This document shows, one piece after another, positions 12,886-24,904 of a stretch of DNA of 64,000 nucleotides (position 1 is the stretch's first letter; each line of letters begins with the position of its first letter). The notes under the pieces were generated by a model. The model saw only the letters and a list, made by a program, of their open reading frames with translations, ran no database searches and was not told where the DNA came from. The translations under genes and the position numbers were made by a program. The stretch covers positions 62,001 to 126,000 of the forward strand of contig NZ_FOAS01000007.1 of assembly GCF_900109735.1 (NCBI RefSeq), written 5' to 3'. The DNA is from Atopomonas hussainii (GTDB lineage: Bacteria; Pseudomonadota; Gammaproteobacteria; Pseudomonadales; Pseudomonadaceae).

Positions 12886-12922
12886 CAAACAAAAACGCCC
12901 GATGCAAAGCACCGGGCGTTCT
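12886..12922 (-). terminator. Terminator of rplM-rpsI
   Basis: On the minus strand, just after rpsI, AACGCCCG pairs with CGGGCGTT around a loop of about ten bases and is followed by TTTTTGTTTG. It separates the ribosomal-protein operon from petABC, which is read in the same direction. Confidence 0.85.
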
Positions 12923-12935
12923 TGCGAAAAGCGAA

Positions 12936-13328
12936 TTAACGCTTGGAGAACTGCGGACGCTTACGCGCTTTACGCAGACCCACTTTCTTACGCTCAACTT
13001 CACGAGCGTCACGAGTTACGTAGCCAGCTTTACGCAGCGGCGAACGCAGAGTCTCGTCGTACTCGATCAGAGCGCGAGTGATACCGTGACGGATGGCACC
13101 GGCTTGACCGGAGATACCACCACCAGCAACGGTGACCACGATGTCAAACTTTTCCACGGTCTCAGTCAGCTCGAGCGGCTGACGCACAACCATGCGTGCA
13201 GTTTCGCGACCAAAGAACTGCTCCAGCGAGCGGTTGTTGATGCGAATGTTACCAGTACCCGGACGCAGGAAGACGCGAGCGGTAGCTGTCTTACGACGGC
13301 CAGTGCCGTAGTTTTGAGTCGCCGACAT
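12936..13328 (-). CDS. rpsI: 30S ribosomal protein S9
   Basis: S9 is a small-subunit protein whose basic C-terminal tail reaches the P-site tRNA. The 130-residue product starts [20 protein letters not shown] and ends in the typical tail RKRPQFSKR. An in-frame TTG two codons earlier is less likely, because the ATG at 13328 gives the family N-terminus. It lies 15 bases after rplM, the usual L13-S9 operon. Confidence 0.97.
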   Translation of the reverse strand: MSATQNYGTGRRKTATARVFLRPGTGNIRINNRSLEQFFGRETARMVVRQPLELTETVEKFDIVVTVAGGGISGQAGAIRHGITRALIEYDETLRSPLRKAGYVTRDAREVERKKVGLRKARKRPQFSKR

Positions 13329-13343
13329 AATCAACCTACTCCG

Positions 13344-13772
13344 TTAAAACTTCAGTTCTTGGGGCTGCTGAGCAGTATGCGGGTGCTCAGTACCGGCATA
13401 CACTTTCAGCTTACGGTACATGGCACGACCCAGCGGGTTCTTCGGCAGCATGCCCTTAACAGCGGTCTCAATCACACGCTCCGGCGCACGATCGATCAGC
13501 TTTTCAAAGCTGATGGACTTAATGCCGCCCGGGAAGCCGCTGTGGCTGTAGTAAATCTTGTCGCTGGTTTTAGCGCCAGTTACACGCACTTTCTCAGCAT
13601 TGATAACGACGATGTAATCGCCAGTATCAACGTGCGGGGTGTACTCAGGCTTGTGCTTACCACGCAGGCGGGAAGCAATTTCAGTAGCCAGACGACCCAG
13701 GGTCTGACCTTCAGCGTCGACTACGAACCAGTCGCGCTTGACCGTTTCCGGTTTTGCAGAAAAAGTTTTCAT
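13344..13772 (-). CDS. rplM: 50S ribosomal protein L13
   Basis: L13 is an early-assembling large-subunit protein. The 142-residue product begins [20 protein letters not shown] and contains the signature [10 protein letters not shown] near residues 106-115. It heads the two-gene operon with rpsI. In E. coli this operon is autoregulated by L13 at its leader; here the likely promoter leaves only about 33 bases of leader, and the GCCGCC/GGCGGC stem at 13789-13810 straddles the expected transcript start, so I do not call a leader structure. Confidence 0.97.
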   Translation of the reverse strand: MKTFSAKPETVKRDWFVVDAEGQTLGRLATEIASRLRGKHKPEYTPHVDTGDYIVVINAEKVRVTGAKTSDKIYYSHSGFPGGIKSISFEKLIDRAPERVIETAVKGMLPKNPLGRAMYRKLKVYAGTEHPHTAQQPQELKF

Positions 13773-13812
13773 TTAAATAGCCTCAAGGGCCGCCACGAAT
13801 TCAGGGCGGCAC

Positions 13813-13841
13813 ATCTTACTGGACAGCGCTTGCCAAAACAA
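13813..13841 (-). promoter_or_regulatory. Candidate rplM-rpsI promoter
   Basis: On the minus strand TTGTTT (13841-13836) and TAAGAT (13818-13813) are 17 bp apart, about 40 bases upstream of the rplM ATG. The elements are moderate matches to sigma-70 consensus but the spacing and location are right. Confidence 0.5.
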
Positions 13842-13989
13842 GCCAACAGCCACGGACTGACGCACCAAGTGGGGCTCGGGTCGAGCATCAGTACTGGGCA
13901 AAAATTCAGCAGGCTAGGCATCCCCCGCCGAAAAGTTGCGGCATTATGCCTAGCTCAGAGAGAAATTCAAGCACAAAGGGACATCACAC

Positions 13990-15030
13990 ATGCAGCAAAG
14001 ACCGCTTGGCCGCACTTCACTCACCGTTAGCAGCCTGTGTTTAGGCAGCATGACCTGGGGCGAGCAAAACACCGCCGAAGATGCTTTTGCCCAGATTGAC
14101 TGCGCCAAAGCCCATGGCGTGAACTTTATTGATACCGCAGAAATGTATTCCGTACCGCCGCGCCCAGAAACCTACGGCGCCACCGAGCGGATTATCGGCC
14201 AGTACCTAGAAGCACGCGGCGGCCGCGAAGACTGGATCATCGCCAGCAAAGTAGCTGGCCCCGGCGACTGGCTTAGCTATTTTCGTGATGGCCAGCCGCG
14301 CCTTAACCAGCAACACATCGATGCCGCCATCGATGCCAGCCTTGAACGGCTCAAGACCGACTACATCGACCTATATCAACTGCACTGGCCAGATCGCAGC
14401 ACGAATTTTTTCGGCCAGCTGGGCTACCAGCACAACAGCGACGAAACCCTCACCGCCATCGAAGAGACCTTGGCCGCGCTGGAGCGCCACGTGCAAGCGG
14501 GCAAGATTCGCCACATTGGCATCTCTAACGAAACACCCTGGGGCGCCATGCAGTATCTGCAGCACGCCGAGCAACGCGGCCTGCCCCGCGCGGTGAGCAT
14601 TCAGAACCCGTACAACTTATTGAACCGCACCTTTGAAGTCGGCCTGGCAGAAATCGCTATGCGCGAACAGCTGGGCCTGCTCGCCTATTCGCCACTGGCA
14701 TTTGGCGTATTGAGTGGCAAATACGCCAATGGCGCCCGCCCCAGCGGCGCACGCCTGTCGCTCTTTACCCGCTTCCAGCGCTACACCAACCCGCAAGCCG
14801 AAGCCGCTTGCGCACGTTATGTCGAACTCGCCCAGCAGCACGGCCTGAGCCCCAGCCAAATGGCCCTAGCCTTTGTCACCAGCCGCCCGTTTGTGACCAG
14901 CAACATCATTGGCGCCACCAGCCTTGCACAGCTTGAAGAAAACCTTGCCAGCAGCGAGCTGACCTTAAGCGACGAGCTTTTGGCCAGCATTGAAGCCATT
15001 CACCGCGAGCAACCCAACCCCGCTCCGTAA
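13990..15030 (+). CDS. tas: Aldo/keto reductase, Tas type
   Basis: An NADPH-dependent aldo/keto reductase whose sequence follows E. coli Tas closely along its length as I recall it (GSMTWGEQN, AEMYSVPPRPE, DLYQLHWPDRSTNFFG, IQNPYNLLNR). The catalytic tetrad is visible as Asp48, Tyr53, Lys87 and His132. The 346-residue length is normal for the family. The physiological substrate is unknown; E. coli tas was named for complementing a tyrosine-auxotrophy phenotype under starvation. It is a single gene divergent from rplM and followed by a strong terminator. The position after rplM matches a probable oxidoreductase gene in P. aeruginosa. Confidence 0.87.
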   Translation: MQQRPLGRTSLTVSSLCLGSMTWGEQNTAEDAFAQIDCAKAHGVNFIDTAEMYSVPPRPETYGATERIIGQYLEARGGREDWIIASKVAGPGDWLSYFRDGQPRLNQQHIDAAIDASLERLKTDYIDLYQLHWPDRSTNFFGQLGYQHNSDETLTAIEETLAALERHVQAGKIRHIGISNETPWGAMQYLQHAEQRGLPRAVSIQNPYNLLNRTFEVGLAEIAMREQLGLLAYSPLAFGVLSGKYANGARPSGARLSLFTRFQRYTNPQAEAACARYVELAQQHGLSPSQMALAFVTSRPFVTSNIIGATSLAQLEENLASSELTLSDELLASIEAIHREQPNPAP

Positions 15031-15036
15031 CCCAAG

Positions 15037-15074
15037 AAAAAGGCCTTGGGATTTCTCAATCACCAAGGCCTTTT
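15037..15074. terminator. Bidirectional terminator after the Tas-type reductase
   Basis: AAAGGCCTTGG pairs with CCAAGGCCTTT around a loop of about a dozen bases, with A-rich sequence on the left and TTTT on the right. It serves the converging reductase and DUF1820 genes. Confidence 0.85.
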
Positions 15075-15095
15075 CTACTAATAAGCAGCCACTGC

Positions 15096-15422
15096 CTAAC
15101 TGCGATCACTCGGCGCCGGCATTGGAAAGGGCATCACGTTGCCTTTGGCTTCGCTGATCTTCGCCACGCCTAAGCGCTGCACTTCATCAATGCGCACAAT
15201 CGCATTGAGCGGCACAAAGCTGCGCTTTACGCCTTCAAACTGGGTTTTCAATTTTTCTTCGGCCGGATCGACCAGCAGTTGCGAACGCTCGCCGAAGATA
15301 AACTCTTCCACTTCCAAAAAGCCCCACAGGTCGCTTTGATAGACCTGCCGCGCGTACATCTCGAACACTTGCCCTTGGTTATGAAAGATCACCCGAAAAA
15401 TCGGCTCATCACTGTGCTTCAT
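15096..15422 (-). CDS. DUF1820 family protein
   Basis: A 108-residue cytoplasmic protein beginning MKHSDEPIFRVIFHNQGQVFEMYAR, which I recognise as the DUF1820 family, found next to miaB in Pseudomonas. No function is established. It has no signal peptide, membrane segment or obvious catalytic motif; the pattern of beta strands (IFRVIFH, SFVPLNAIVRIDEV) suggests a small beta-rich fold. It is divergent from miaB and convergent with the Tas-type reductase. Confidence 0.82.
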   Translation of the reverse strand: MKHSDEPIFRVIFHNQGQVFEMYARQVYQSDLWGFLEVEEFIFGERSQLLVDPAEEKLKTQFEGVKRSFVPLNAIVRIDEVQRLGVAKISEAKGNVMPFPMPAPSDRS

Positions 15423-15556
15423 GGGCTAAACAAACTCACACGGTAAAAATGGCCGGCGAGCATAACAAAGCGCAGACAAGCGACGCTAGGAAGCAGCGAC
15501 GAGCATCCCTATAATGCGCGGTTCAGTAATGACTCAAGCGGTTTTACCTACCCACC

Positions 15557-16885
15557 ATGGCTAAGAAACTCTACATCCAGACCCACGGCTGCCAGATGAA
15601 CGAATACGACTCATCGCGCATGGCCGACCTGCTTGGCGAACACGATGCTATGGAGCTGACGGAGAACCCCGATGAGGCCGACGTCATCCTCCTCAACACC
15701 TGTTCGATTCGCGAAAAAGCCCAAGAAAAGGTGTTCTCCGAGCTGGGCCGCTGGCGCCCGCTGAAGCAAAAGAACCCTGACCTAGTGATTGGCGTGGGCG
15801 GCTGTGTAGCCAGCCAAGAAGGTGCAGCACTGCGCGAACGCGCCCCGTTTGTGGATGTCGTGTTTGGCCCGCAAACCTTGCACCGCCTGCCGGAAATGAT
15901 CGACGCCGCACGCAGTACCGGCAGCGCGCAGGTGGATGTAAGTTTCCCGGAAATCGAAAAATTTGACCGCTTGCCAGAGCCGCGCGTCGACGGCCCCACC
16001 GCGTTTGTGTCGATCATGGAAGGCTGCAGCAAGTACTGCACTTTCTGCGTGGTGCCCTACACCCGTGGCGAAGAAGTCAGCCGTCCGTTCGATGACGTGC
16101 TCGCCGAAGTGCTGCACCTGGCGGAAAACGGCGTGCGCGAAGTCACTTTGCTGGGCCAAAACGTTAATGCCTATCGTGCGGAAACCCACGGTGGCACCAC
16201 CGCCGACATGGCCGAGCTAGTGCGCACCATTGCTGCCATCGACGGCATCGAGCGCATTCGTTACACCACCAGCCATCCGGTAGAGTTCACTGACAGCCTG
16301 ATCCAAGCGCATGCCGAAGTCCCGCAACTGGTCGCCCATTTGCACTTGCCGGTGCAGTCTGGCTCCGACCGCGTGCTGGCAGCGATGAAGCGCAACCACA
16401 CCGTACTGGAGTACAAGTCGAAAATTCGCAAGCTCAAAGCAGCGGCGCCGAACATCTGTATCAGTTCGGACTTTATCGTCGGCTTCCCCGGCGAAACCGA
16501 CAAAGATTTCGAGCAAACCATGAAGCTGGTTGAAGACGTCGGCTTCGACTTCTCCTACTCCTTCGTTTATAGCGCGCGACCCGGCACGCCAGCCTCTGAC
16601 CTCGTCGACGACACGCCTGAAGAGGTCAAAAAGCAGCGCCTGCAAATTCTCCAAGCGCGCCTTAATCAGCAAGGCTTTGAGAACAGCCGCCGCATGGTCG
16701 GCACCACCCAACGCATTCTGGTGACCGACTACTCGAAGAAAGACCCCGGCATGCTGCAAGGCCGCACCGACAACAACCGCGTGGTCAACTTCCGCAGCGA
16801 TAACCCGCGCCTGATCGGCCAGTTCGTCCAAGTCAGCATCGAAGAAGCCATGCCGCATTCTCTACGCGGCACGCTCGTGCACTAA
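15557..16885 (+). CDS. miaB: tRNA-2-methylthio-N6-dimethylallyladenosine synthase MiaB
   Basis: MiaB is a radical-SAM methylthiotransferase that adds the 2-methylthio group to i6A37 of tRNAs. The 442-residue product has the N-terminal UPF0004 domain with cluster ligands Cys12, Cys49 and Cys83, the radical-SAM motif CSKYCTFC (Cys157, Cys161, Cys164) and a C-terminal TRAM region. A perfect -10 TATAAT (15510-15515) precedes the gene about 40 bases before the ATG, without a convincing -35. It heads a run with ybeZ, ybeY, corC and lnt. Confidence 0.97.
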   Translation: MAKKLYIQTHGCQMNEYDSSRMADLLGEHDAMELTENPDEADVILLNTCSIREKAQEKVFSELGRWRPLKQKNPDLVIGVGGCVASQEGAALRERAPFVDVVFGPQTLHRLPEMIDAARSTGSAQVDVSFPEIEKFDRLPEPRVDGPTAFVSIMEGCSKYCTFCVVPYTRGEEVSRPFDDVLAEVLHLAENGVREVTLLGQNVNAYRAETHGGTTADMAELVRTIAAIDGIERIRYTTSHPVEFTDSLIQAHAEVPQLVAHLHLPVQSGSDRVLAAMKRNHTVLEYKSKIRKLKAAAPNICISSDFIVGFPGETDKDFEQTMKLVEDVGFDFSYSFVYSARPGTPASDLVDDTPEEVKKQRLQILQARLNQQGFENSRRMVGTTQRILVTDYSKKDPGMLQGRTDNNRVVNFRSDNPRLIGQFVQVSIEEAMPHSLRGTLVH

Positions 16886-16900
16886 ACAGCCCTTCACGCC

Positions 16901-16938
16901 ACCCCGCGCCGCACTTTGCATCGTGCATGGCGCGGGGT
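16901..16938. other. Strong hairpin between miaB and ybeZ
   Basis: A perfect 10 bp inverted repeat ACCCCGCGCC/GGCGCGGGGT (16901-16910 with 16929-16938) encloses a second 4 bp pairing (GCAC/GTGC). No T-run follows on either strand, so it is not a standard terminator; it may act as an mRNA stability or processing element inside the miaB-ybeZ transcript. Confidence 0.6.
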
Positions 16939-16984
16939 ATTCTGACCACCTTATCCCTGCCGGTTACCGGCTCAGCCAACGCCC

Positions 16985-17989
16985 TTGAACAGTCCACTAC
17001 CTTCTTTAAGTTTCACGCTGGAGCCCAGCGACGCCCAACGCTTCGCCAACCTGTGCGGCCAATTCGATGAAAACCTGCGCCAAATTGAAAAGCGCATGGA
17101 TATTCATATCGCCAATCGCGGTATGGATTTCGAGCTGTCTGGCGAAGAAGAACGCCTCAAAGCGGCGGCACGACTGATCAAACGCCTGTACCGCGAAACG
17201 CGCAACGGCACCGAACTCACCCCAGCGCTGGTGCACTTGTACCTGCAAGAGTCAGCGCTAGAAGATCTCGACGAGCCCAGCGAAGGCGCACCGATTACGC
17301 TAAAAACCCGCAAGGCGCATATTCGCCCGCGCGGCGCTAATCAGCAGAAGTACGTTAAGTCGATCCAGAGCCACGACATCAACTTCGGCATCGGCCCAGC
17401 CGGTACCGGCAAGACCTATCTGGCCGTGGCTTGCGCTGTGGATGCCCTAGAACGCGAGCAAATCCGCCGCATTCTGCTGGTGCGCCCAGCGGTGGAAGCC
17501 GGCGAAAAACTCGGCTTTCTACCCGGCGATTTAGCGCAAAAGATCGACCCCTACCTGCGCCCACTGTACGACGCACTGTATGAAATGCTCGGCTTTGAGC
17601 ATGTCAGCAAGCTGATCGAGCGCAACGTGATTGAAGTCGCTCCGCTGGCCTATATGCGCGGCCGCACGCTGAACAACAGCTTTATTATTTTGGACGAAAG
17701 CCAAAACACCACGGTTGAGCAGATGAAAATGTTCCTCACCCGGATTGGCTTTGGCTCTACCGCAGTAATTACCGGCGACATTACCCAAGTCGACTTGCCG
17801 CGCGGCACCCGCTCGGGCCTGAGCCATGTGGTGAATGTCTTGGGCGAGGTGCCGGGCATCGGCTTCACCCATTTCCGCCCCAAAGACGTGGTACGCCACC
17901 CGCTGGTGCAGCGCATTGTCGAAGCCTACGAGGCCTACGAAGACAAAGCCCCATCGCGCAAACCTAAGCCTGAGGCGCCGAGCGAATGA
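16985..17989 (+). CDS. ybeZ: PhoH-like ATPase YbeZ
   Basis: YbeZ is a PhoH-family P-loop ATPase that works with the endoribonuclease YbeY in 16S rRNA maturation. The 334-residue product has Walker A GPAGTGKT (137-144) and Walker B FIILDES (233-239), with an N-terminal RNA-binding-like region. The start is a TTG with no clear ribosome site; the first in-frame ATG is residue 38, inside the conserved N-terminal block, so TTG is the better choice. It overlaps ybeY by four bases (ATGA). Confidence 0.93.
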   Translation: MNSPLPSLSFTLEPSDAQRFANLCGQFDENLRQIEKRMDIHIANRGMDFELSGEEERLKAAARLIKRLYRETRNGTELTPALVHLYLQESALEDLDEPSEGAPITLKTRKAHIRPRGANQQKYVKSIQSHDINFGIGPAGTGKTYLAVACAVDALEREQIRRILLVRPAVEAGEKLGFLPGDLAQKIDPYLRPLYDALYEMLGFEHVSKLIERNVIEVAPLAYMRGRTLNNSFIILDESQNTTVEQMKMFLTRIGFGSTAVITGDITQVDLPRGTRSGLSHVVNVLGEVPGIGFTHFRPKDVVRHPLVQRIVEAYEAYEDKAPSRKPKPEAPSE

Positions 17990-18441
17990 GTGTGCAGGTG
18001 GATATCGAGATTGCCAGCGACTGCTCAGGCATTCCCAGCGAGGCGCAGTTCGAGCAGTGGTGCGCCATCGCCCTGCGCGAGCGTGAGACCAGCGAGCTAG
18101 CCATTCGTATCGTTGACGAAGCCGAAGGCCGCGAGCTGAATAACACCTATCGCCACAAAGACTACGCCACCAATGTGCTGTCTTTCCCGGCTGACCTGCC
18201 ACCAGAGCTGGGCCTGCCGTTGATTGGCGATCTTGCCATTTGCGCGCCAGTAGTGCTGCGCGAGGCAGGCGAACACAACAAAGGGGTCGAAGCCCATTGG
18301 GCGCACATGGTGATCCATGGCTGCTTGCATTTGCAGGGCTACGACCATATTGAAGACAGTGACGCCGATGTCATGGAAGCGCTGGAGCGTAAGCTGCTCG
18401 CCGAACTCGGCTATCCTGACCCCTACCACGAGGAAGAGTGA
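17986..18441 (+). CDS. ybeY: Endoribonuclease YbeY
   Basis: YbeY is a zinc-dependent endoribonuclease needed for 16S rRNA 3' maturation and ribosome quality control. The 151-residue product carries the metal-binding motif [11 protein letters not shown] near residues 110-120 (three His ligands) and the upstream family block [14 protein letters not shown]. The ATG lies in the ybeZ stop (ATGA), and corC follows after seven bases. Confidence 0.96.
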   Translation: MSVQVDIEIASDCSGIPSEAQFEQWCAIALRERETSELAIRIVDEAEGRELNNTYRHKDYATNVLSFPADLPPELGLPLIGDLAICAPVVLREAGEHNKGVEAHWAHMVIHGCLHLQGYDHIEDSDADVMEALERKLLAELGYPDPYHEEE

Positions 18442-18448
18442 CACCACG

Positions 18449-19282
18449 ATGAGCGAAGAGCGATCGAGCAACGGGCAAAAGTCCTGGCTGGAAAAGCTAA
18501 TGCAGTCTTTTGCCCATGAGCCGAAAAATCGTCAGGAGCTACTGGAACTGCTCCACGAAGCCCATCAAAACAAGCTGCTGGACAGCGAAGCCCTCGCCAT
18601 TGTCGAAGGCGCGATTCAGGTTTCTGACCTGCAAGTGCGCGACATCATGGTGCCGCGCTCGCAAATGACCACCATTAAAGCCGGCCAAGAACCGCGCGAC
18701 TTCCTGCCCGACGTGCTGGAAGCCGCCCACTCCCGCTACCCGGTGGTAGGCGACAGCAACGATGAAGTGCTGGGCATTTTGCTCGCCAAAGACCTGCTGC
18801 CGCTGATTCTGAAAAGCGACGACGACTTCAACCTCAAAGACCTGCTGCGCCCGGCCACCTTCGTGCCCGAGTCCAAGCGTCTTAACGTGCTGCTGAAAGA
18901 GTTCCGCACCACGCGCAATCACATGGCTATTGTGATTGACGAGTACGGCGGCGTAGCGGGCTTGGTAACTATTGAAGACGTGCTGGAGCAAATCGTCGGC
19001 GAGATCGAAGACGAGCACGACGTTGCCGAAGACAGCTACGTCAAGCCGCTCCCCAGCGGCGATTGCATCGTTAAAGCGCTAACCCCGATCGAAGACTTTA
19101 ACGAGCACTTCGACAGTGAGTTCTCCGAAGAAGAATTCGACACCATCGGCGGCTTAGTGATGAACCACTTTGGCCATCTGCCCAAGCGCAACGAGGTGGT
19201 GGAAATTCAGGGCTTCCGCTTCCGCATACTGCATGCCGACAGCCGTCGGGTACATCTACTGCGCGTCACCCCTAGCAACTGA
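18449..19282 (+). CDS. corC: CorC/HlyC-family CBS-domain protein
   Basis: The 277-residue product is a soluble CorC-type protein with two CBS domains (beginning VRDIMVPRSQMTTI near residue 66 and DLLRPATFVPESKRLNVLL near 131) and a C-terminal CorC/HlyC domain (ending GFRFRILHADSRRVHLLRV). CorC was linked genetically to magnesium and cobalt efflux; the operon with ybeY and lnt suggests a wider envelope or stress role. The open frame extends upstream into ybeY, but the ATG at 18449, seven bases after the ybeY stop, gives the family N-terminus. Confidence 0.93.
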   Translation: MSEERSSNGQKSWLEKLMQSFAHEPKNRQELLELLHEAHQNKLLDSEALAIVEGAIQVSDLQVRDIMVPRSQMTTIKAGQEPRDFLPDVLEAAHSRYPVVGDSNDEVLGILLAKDLLPLILKSDDDFNLKDLLRPATFVPESKRLNVLLKEFRTTRNHMAIVIDEYGGVAGLVTIEDVLEQIVGEIEDEHDVAEDSYVKPLPSGDCIVKALTPIEDFNEHFDSEFSEEEFDTIGGLVMNHFGHLPKRNEVVEIQGFRFRILHADSRRVHLLRVTPSN

Positions 19283-19290
19283 GAATCATC

Positions 19291-20817
19291 ATGCGCGTGT
19301 TCGTTCAGCCGGGCCTTGCCGGTCATGGCCTCGCCGGGCTGGCTGGCGCTATTACGCCGCTCGCCTTGGCGCCTTTTGATATTTGGCCTATCGCGCCACT
19401 GAGCATCGCCCTGCTGTATTTGCTGCTGCAGCGCTTGAGCCCACGCCAAGCGCTGCTACGCGGCTGGAGCTACGGTCTGGGAGCGTTTCTGGCCGGCACC
19501 AGCTGGATCTACGTCAGCATTCACGATTACGGCGCGGCCTCACCCGTGCTGGCTGGCTCACTCACCTTCGCCTTTTGCGCGGGCGTGGCGCTGTTCTTTG
19601 CCCTGCCTGCCTATCTATGGGCACGCTGGCTGCGGCAAGCACCGGGGCTCTTTAACCCCTTGGCGTTTGCTGCGCTGTGGGTCGCGCAAGAGATGTTTCG
19701 CGGCTGGTTCTTGACTGGCTTCCCTTGGCTATACAGCGGCTACAGCCAGCTAGCTGGCCCGCTCGCCGCGTTAGCTCCGATTGGCGGCGTCTGGCTGATC
19801 TCATTTGCCTTAGCGCTCACCGGTGCTGGGCTGGCCGAGCTATGTACGCGTCGCCATCAGCCGCCAGCGCGCTTCGCCATCGCCGGTTTATTGGCTTTGC
19901 CATGGCTAGCGGCGCTGGCACTGGTCAATCAGCAGTGGACCAGTCCGCTAGGCAAACCGCTGAGCACCAGTCTGGTGCAGGGCAATATCAACCAAGCCAT
20001 GAAATGGCAGCCCGAAGAGCTGACCAACACACTGCGCCTGTATCGCGATTTGTCGATCAATGAAGAGAGTGACCTGATCGTATGGCCAGAAACCGCCGTA
20101 CCTGTGCTGCGTGACTACGCCGAAGGCTATCTCAACGAGCTCGACAGCCTCATGGCCAGCAGTAACCGCGCGCTGATTACCGGCATTCCGCTGCGCGAGG
20201 CGGCGCCGCACGGTTGGCGCTACTTCAACGGCATCACTGTGTTGGGCCAAGGCGAAGGCACTTATCTGAAGCAAAAATTGGTGCCTTTTGGCGAATACGT
20301 ACCACTCGAAGACGTTCTACGCGGGCTGATTGCCTTCTTTGACTTGCCCATGAGCAACTTCTCGCGCGGGCATGCCGAGCAAACCTTACTGCTCGCCCAA
20401 GGCCAACGTCTGGCCAGCTACATCTGTTACGAAGTGGTCTATCCCGACTTTGCCGCACGCCTGGCGGCTGACAGCAGCCTGCTGCTCACGGTGAGCAACG
20501 ATGCTTGGTTTGGCGACTCCATCGGCCCGCTACAACACCTGCAAATGGCACAAATGCGCGCTTTAGAAGCCGGTCGCTGGATGCTGCGCGCCACCAACAC
20601 CGGCGTCACCGCCTTGATCGACCCGCAAGGGCGCATCGCCCAGCGCATCCCCAGCTTTACGCAAGGCGTGCTGCGCGGCGAAGTGCAACCTATGCAAGGC
20701 CTCACGCCTTACCTGCGCTGGCAAAGCTGGCCACTGAGCATGTTGTGCTTAGGCATTTTGGGCTTTGCTGCCTTTCGCCGTCAGCGTGAAGCGCTGGACG
20801 ACGCTGTCACCGCATAA
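19291..20817 (+). CDS. lnt: Apolipoprotein N-acyltransferase
   Basis: Lnt transfers the third acyl chain to the N-terminal Cys of outer-membrane lipoproteins, so it acts on LpoA, YraP and LptE encoded nearby. The 508-residue product has about six N-terminal membrane segments (to about residue 215) and a periplasmic nitrilase-fold domain. The Glu-Lys-Cys triad fits Glu267 (VWPETAVP), Lys327 (YLKQKLVPFGEY) and Cys379 (SYICYEVVYP). It ends the miaB run, and its last 37 bases overlap the convergent ydcF gene. Confidence 0.95.
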   Translation: MRVFVQPGLAGHGLAGLAGAITPLALAPFDIWPIAPLSIALLYLLLQRLSPRQALLRGWSYGLGAFLAGTSWIYVSIHDYGAASPVLAGSLTFAFCAGVALFFALPAYLWARWLRQAPGLFNPLAFAALWVAQEMFRGWFLTGFPWLYSGYSQLAGPLAALAPIGGVWLISFALALTGAGLAELCTRRHQPPARFAIAGLLALPWLAALALVNQQWTSPLGKPLSTSLVQGNINQAMKWQPEELTNTLRLYRDLSINEESDLIVWPETAVPVLRDYAEGYLNELDSLMASSNRALITGIPLREAAPHGWRYFNGITVLGQGEGTYLKQKLVPFGEYVPLEDVLRGLIAFFDLPMSNFSRGHAEQTLLLAQGQRLASYICYEVVYPDFAARLAADSSLLLTVSNDAWFGDSIGPLQHLQMAQMRALEAGRWMLRATNTGVTALIDPQGRIAQRIPSFTQGVLRGEVQPMQGLTPYLRWQSWPLSMLCLGILGFAAFRRQREALDDAVTA

Positions 20818-21562
20818 AGCCACGGATAGCTCAGCAAGCCAAACCATTCGTTGAGCAGCAATTGGTTCTGCCAGAAGGCCTTGCCCTCTGGCAGCCAGCC
20901 GCCCCACGGACGCCCATGCGACACACTGAGAAAACCCATCGGCGCGGCCAGCACGGTTAAGCCTTGCTGCTCAAAACACCAGCGTGCACGCGGCATGTGC
21001 CACGCCTGCGTGACCAAGACAATGCGCTGAACACCCGCCTGCTTGAGAAGCGCCGCGCTGTAAGTGGCGTTTTCCCAAGTAGTCCGGCTTAGGCCTTCTT
21101 GCCAACGTAGCGTCACGGCGAAATCTTGCTGGAGCATCTGCCCGGCAAGATAGGCCTCACTGGGCGGCTCGCCGTAGTGCAAACCACCGCTGGCTAAAAT
21201 CGGTAAACCGCTGTGTTTGGCCAGTCGCGCCGCATAGCGCACCCGCTCAGCGGCCATCTGACTCGGCGCATCCCCCCCCAACCGGGGTCGCCACGCTCAC
21301 GCCCACCGCCCAGCACCACAATGGCTTGCGCTTGCTCAGCCCAGTCGCTGCGCCAATCTAGCGCCGGTTCGCTTTCTAATAGGCTCGCTTGCCACTGCAC
21401 CATGCGTGGCGCACCCATGAGCCACAAGCCACCTACGGCTAGCAATAGCGCTGCCGTGGCAAACTTTGGCCAACGCACGCGCAGCCACCAGGCCAGTAAC
21501 AGTAATAAAAGCAAGCTGCCAGGCGGCAGCATGAGGGCCCTAATCAGGTAGCGCCATTCCAT
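20781..21562 (-). pseudogene. YdcF/ElyC-family membrane protein, frameshifted
   Basis: Two overlapping minus-strand frames together make one DUF218 (YdcF/ElyC) protein. The first (from 21562) encodes two membrane segments and AIVVLGGGRERGDPGWGG; the second (ending at 20781) continues GGDAPSQMAAERVRYAARLAKHSGLPILASGG and carries the rest of the domain. The join is a run of eight G on the minus strand (21279-21272). One extra G would give a continuous 260-codon gene reading DPGWGGDAPS, as the family expects. This is a real frameshift, slippage-based phase variation or a sequencing error in the homopolymer. The family acts in envelope metabolism; the exact role here is unknown. Confidence 0.8.
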
Positions 21563-21620
21563 GCCGAATCCTTAACATGGCGCAGCAAGCACGGCGCCGA
21601 ACGAGAAAACGGCAAGAGTA

Positions 21621-22031
21621 TCAGCGTCTGTTCACCGCCCGAAACAAGCGCGAGCCACAACTAGGGCAAGGTTCCACGCCTTTGCGCGGCTGTTGAATTA
21701 GGGTGGTTTCGCACAAGGCGCAAACCAAGCCAAATGGCTCGCCGCCGTCGACGAGCTCTTTGGGCGGCTCAGCCTCAGCTTGCGCCAAGCTCAGCGCACG
21801 CATGCGCCGTGCCGCGGCATGCCAGCCGCGCAACCATTGCAGGTCGCGCTGCACAAAGGCGCGCAACCACGCTACTTCTTCGGCGGATAGTCCTTCCAGA
21901 TCAACTTCTGCCGGCGCCACTCCACCCTTCGCACTGAGATCATCGGCGTCCTCAAGGGCATGCGCGACACGTTCCAGCAAGCGTTCGTAGAGACCGTCGG
22001 CGAAGACTTCGTGAGTTTTCACAGTCGCCAT
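21621..22031 (-). CDS. Zinc-ribbon protein (DUF1451-like)
   Basis: A 136-residue protein with a helical N-terminal region (residues about 8-90) and a C-terminal zinc ribbon with the four cysteines of CALC and CPSC near residues 106-128. It resembles the DUF1451 family, whose function is not known. The ATG at 22031 is preceded by GAGG; an in-frame TTG two codons upstream is an alternative start. It stands alone on the minus strand, divergent from leuS, and matches a hypothetical gene in the same position in P. aeruginosa. Confidence 0.72.
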   Translation of the reverse strand: MATVKTHEVFADGLYERLLERVAHALEDADDLSAKGGVAPAEVDLEGLSAEEVAWLRAFVQRDLQWLRGWHAAARRMRALSLAQAEAEPPKELVDGGEPFGLVCALCETTLIQQPRKGVEPCPSCGSRLFRAVNRR

Positions 22032-22131
22032 GGTCAAGCCTCAATCCTCAACTTCATCCACTAGATTCAGAGTAGCCGCCTTGCAGCACCCGCTTGGTTA
22101 GCTGCGACAAACGGTCTGCCCAGCGGCCTAG

Positions 22132-24834
<2,703 letters not shown>

Positions 24835-24904
24835 ACTCGTCGGCGCCGCCCTAGGCCGCGCCGAAACCGTTTCTAAGAACAATCAGACTCAAGGAGAGTC
24901 GAGC

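Noticed and set aside
13789-13810. L13 autoregulatory leader hairpin upstream of rplM
   Set aside because: The likely transcription start lies within the hairpin, so it would not be intact in the mRNA.
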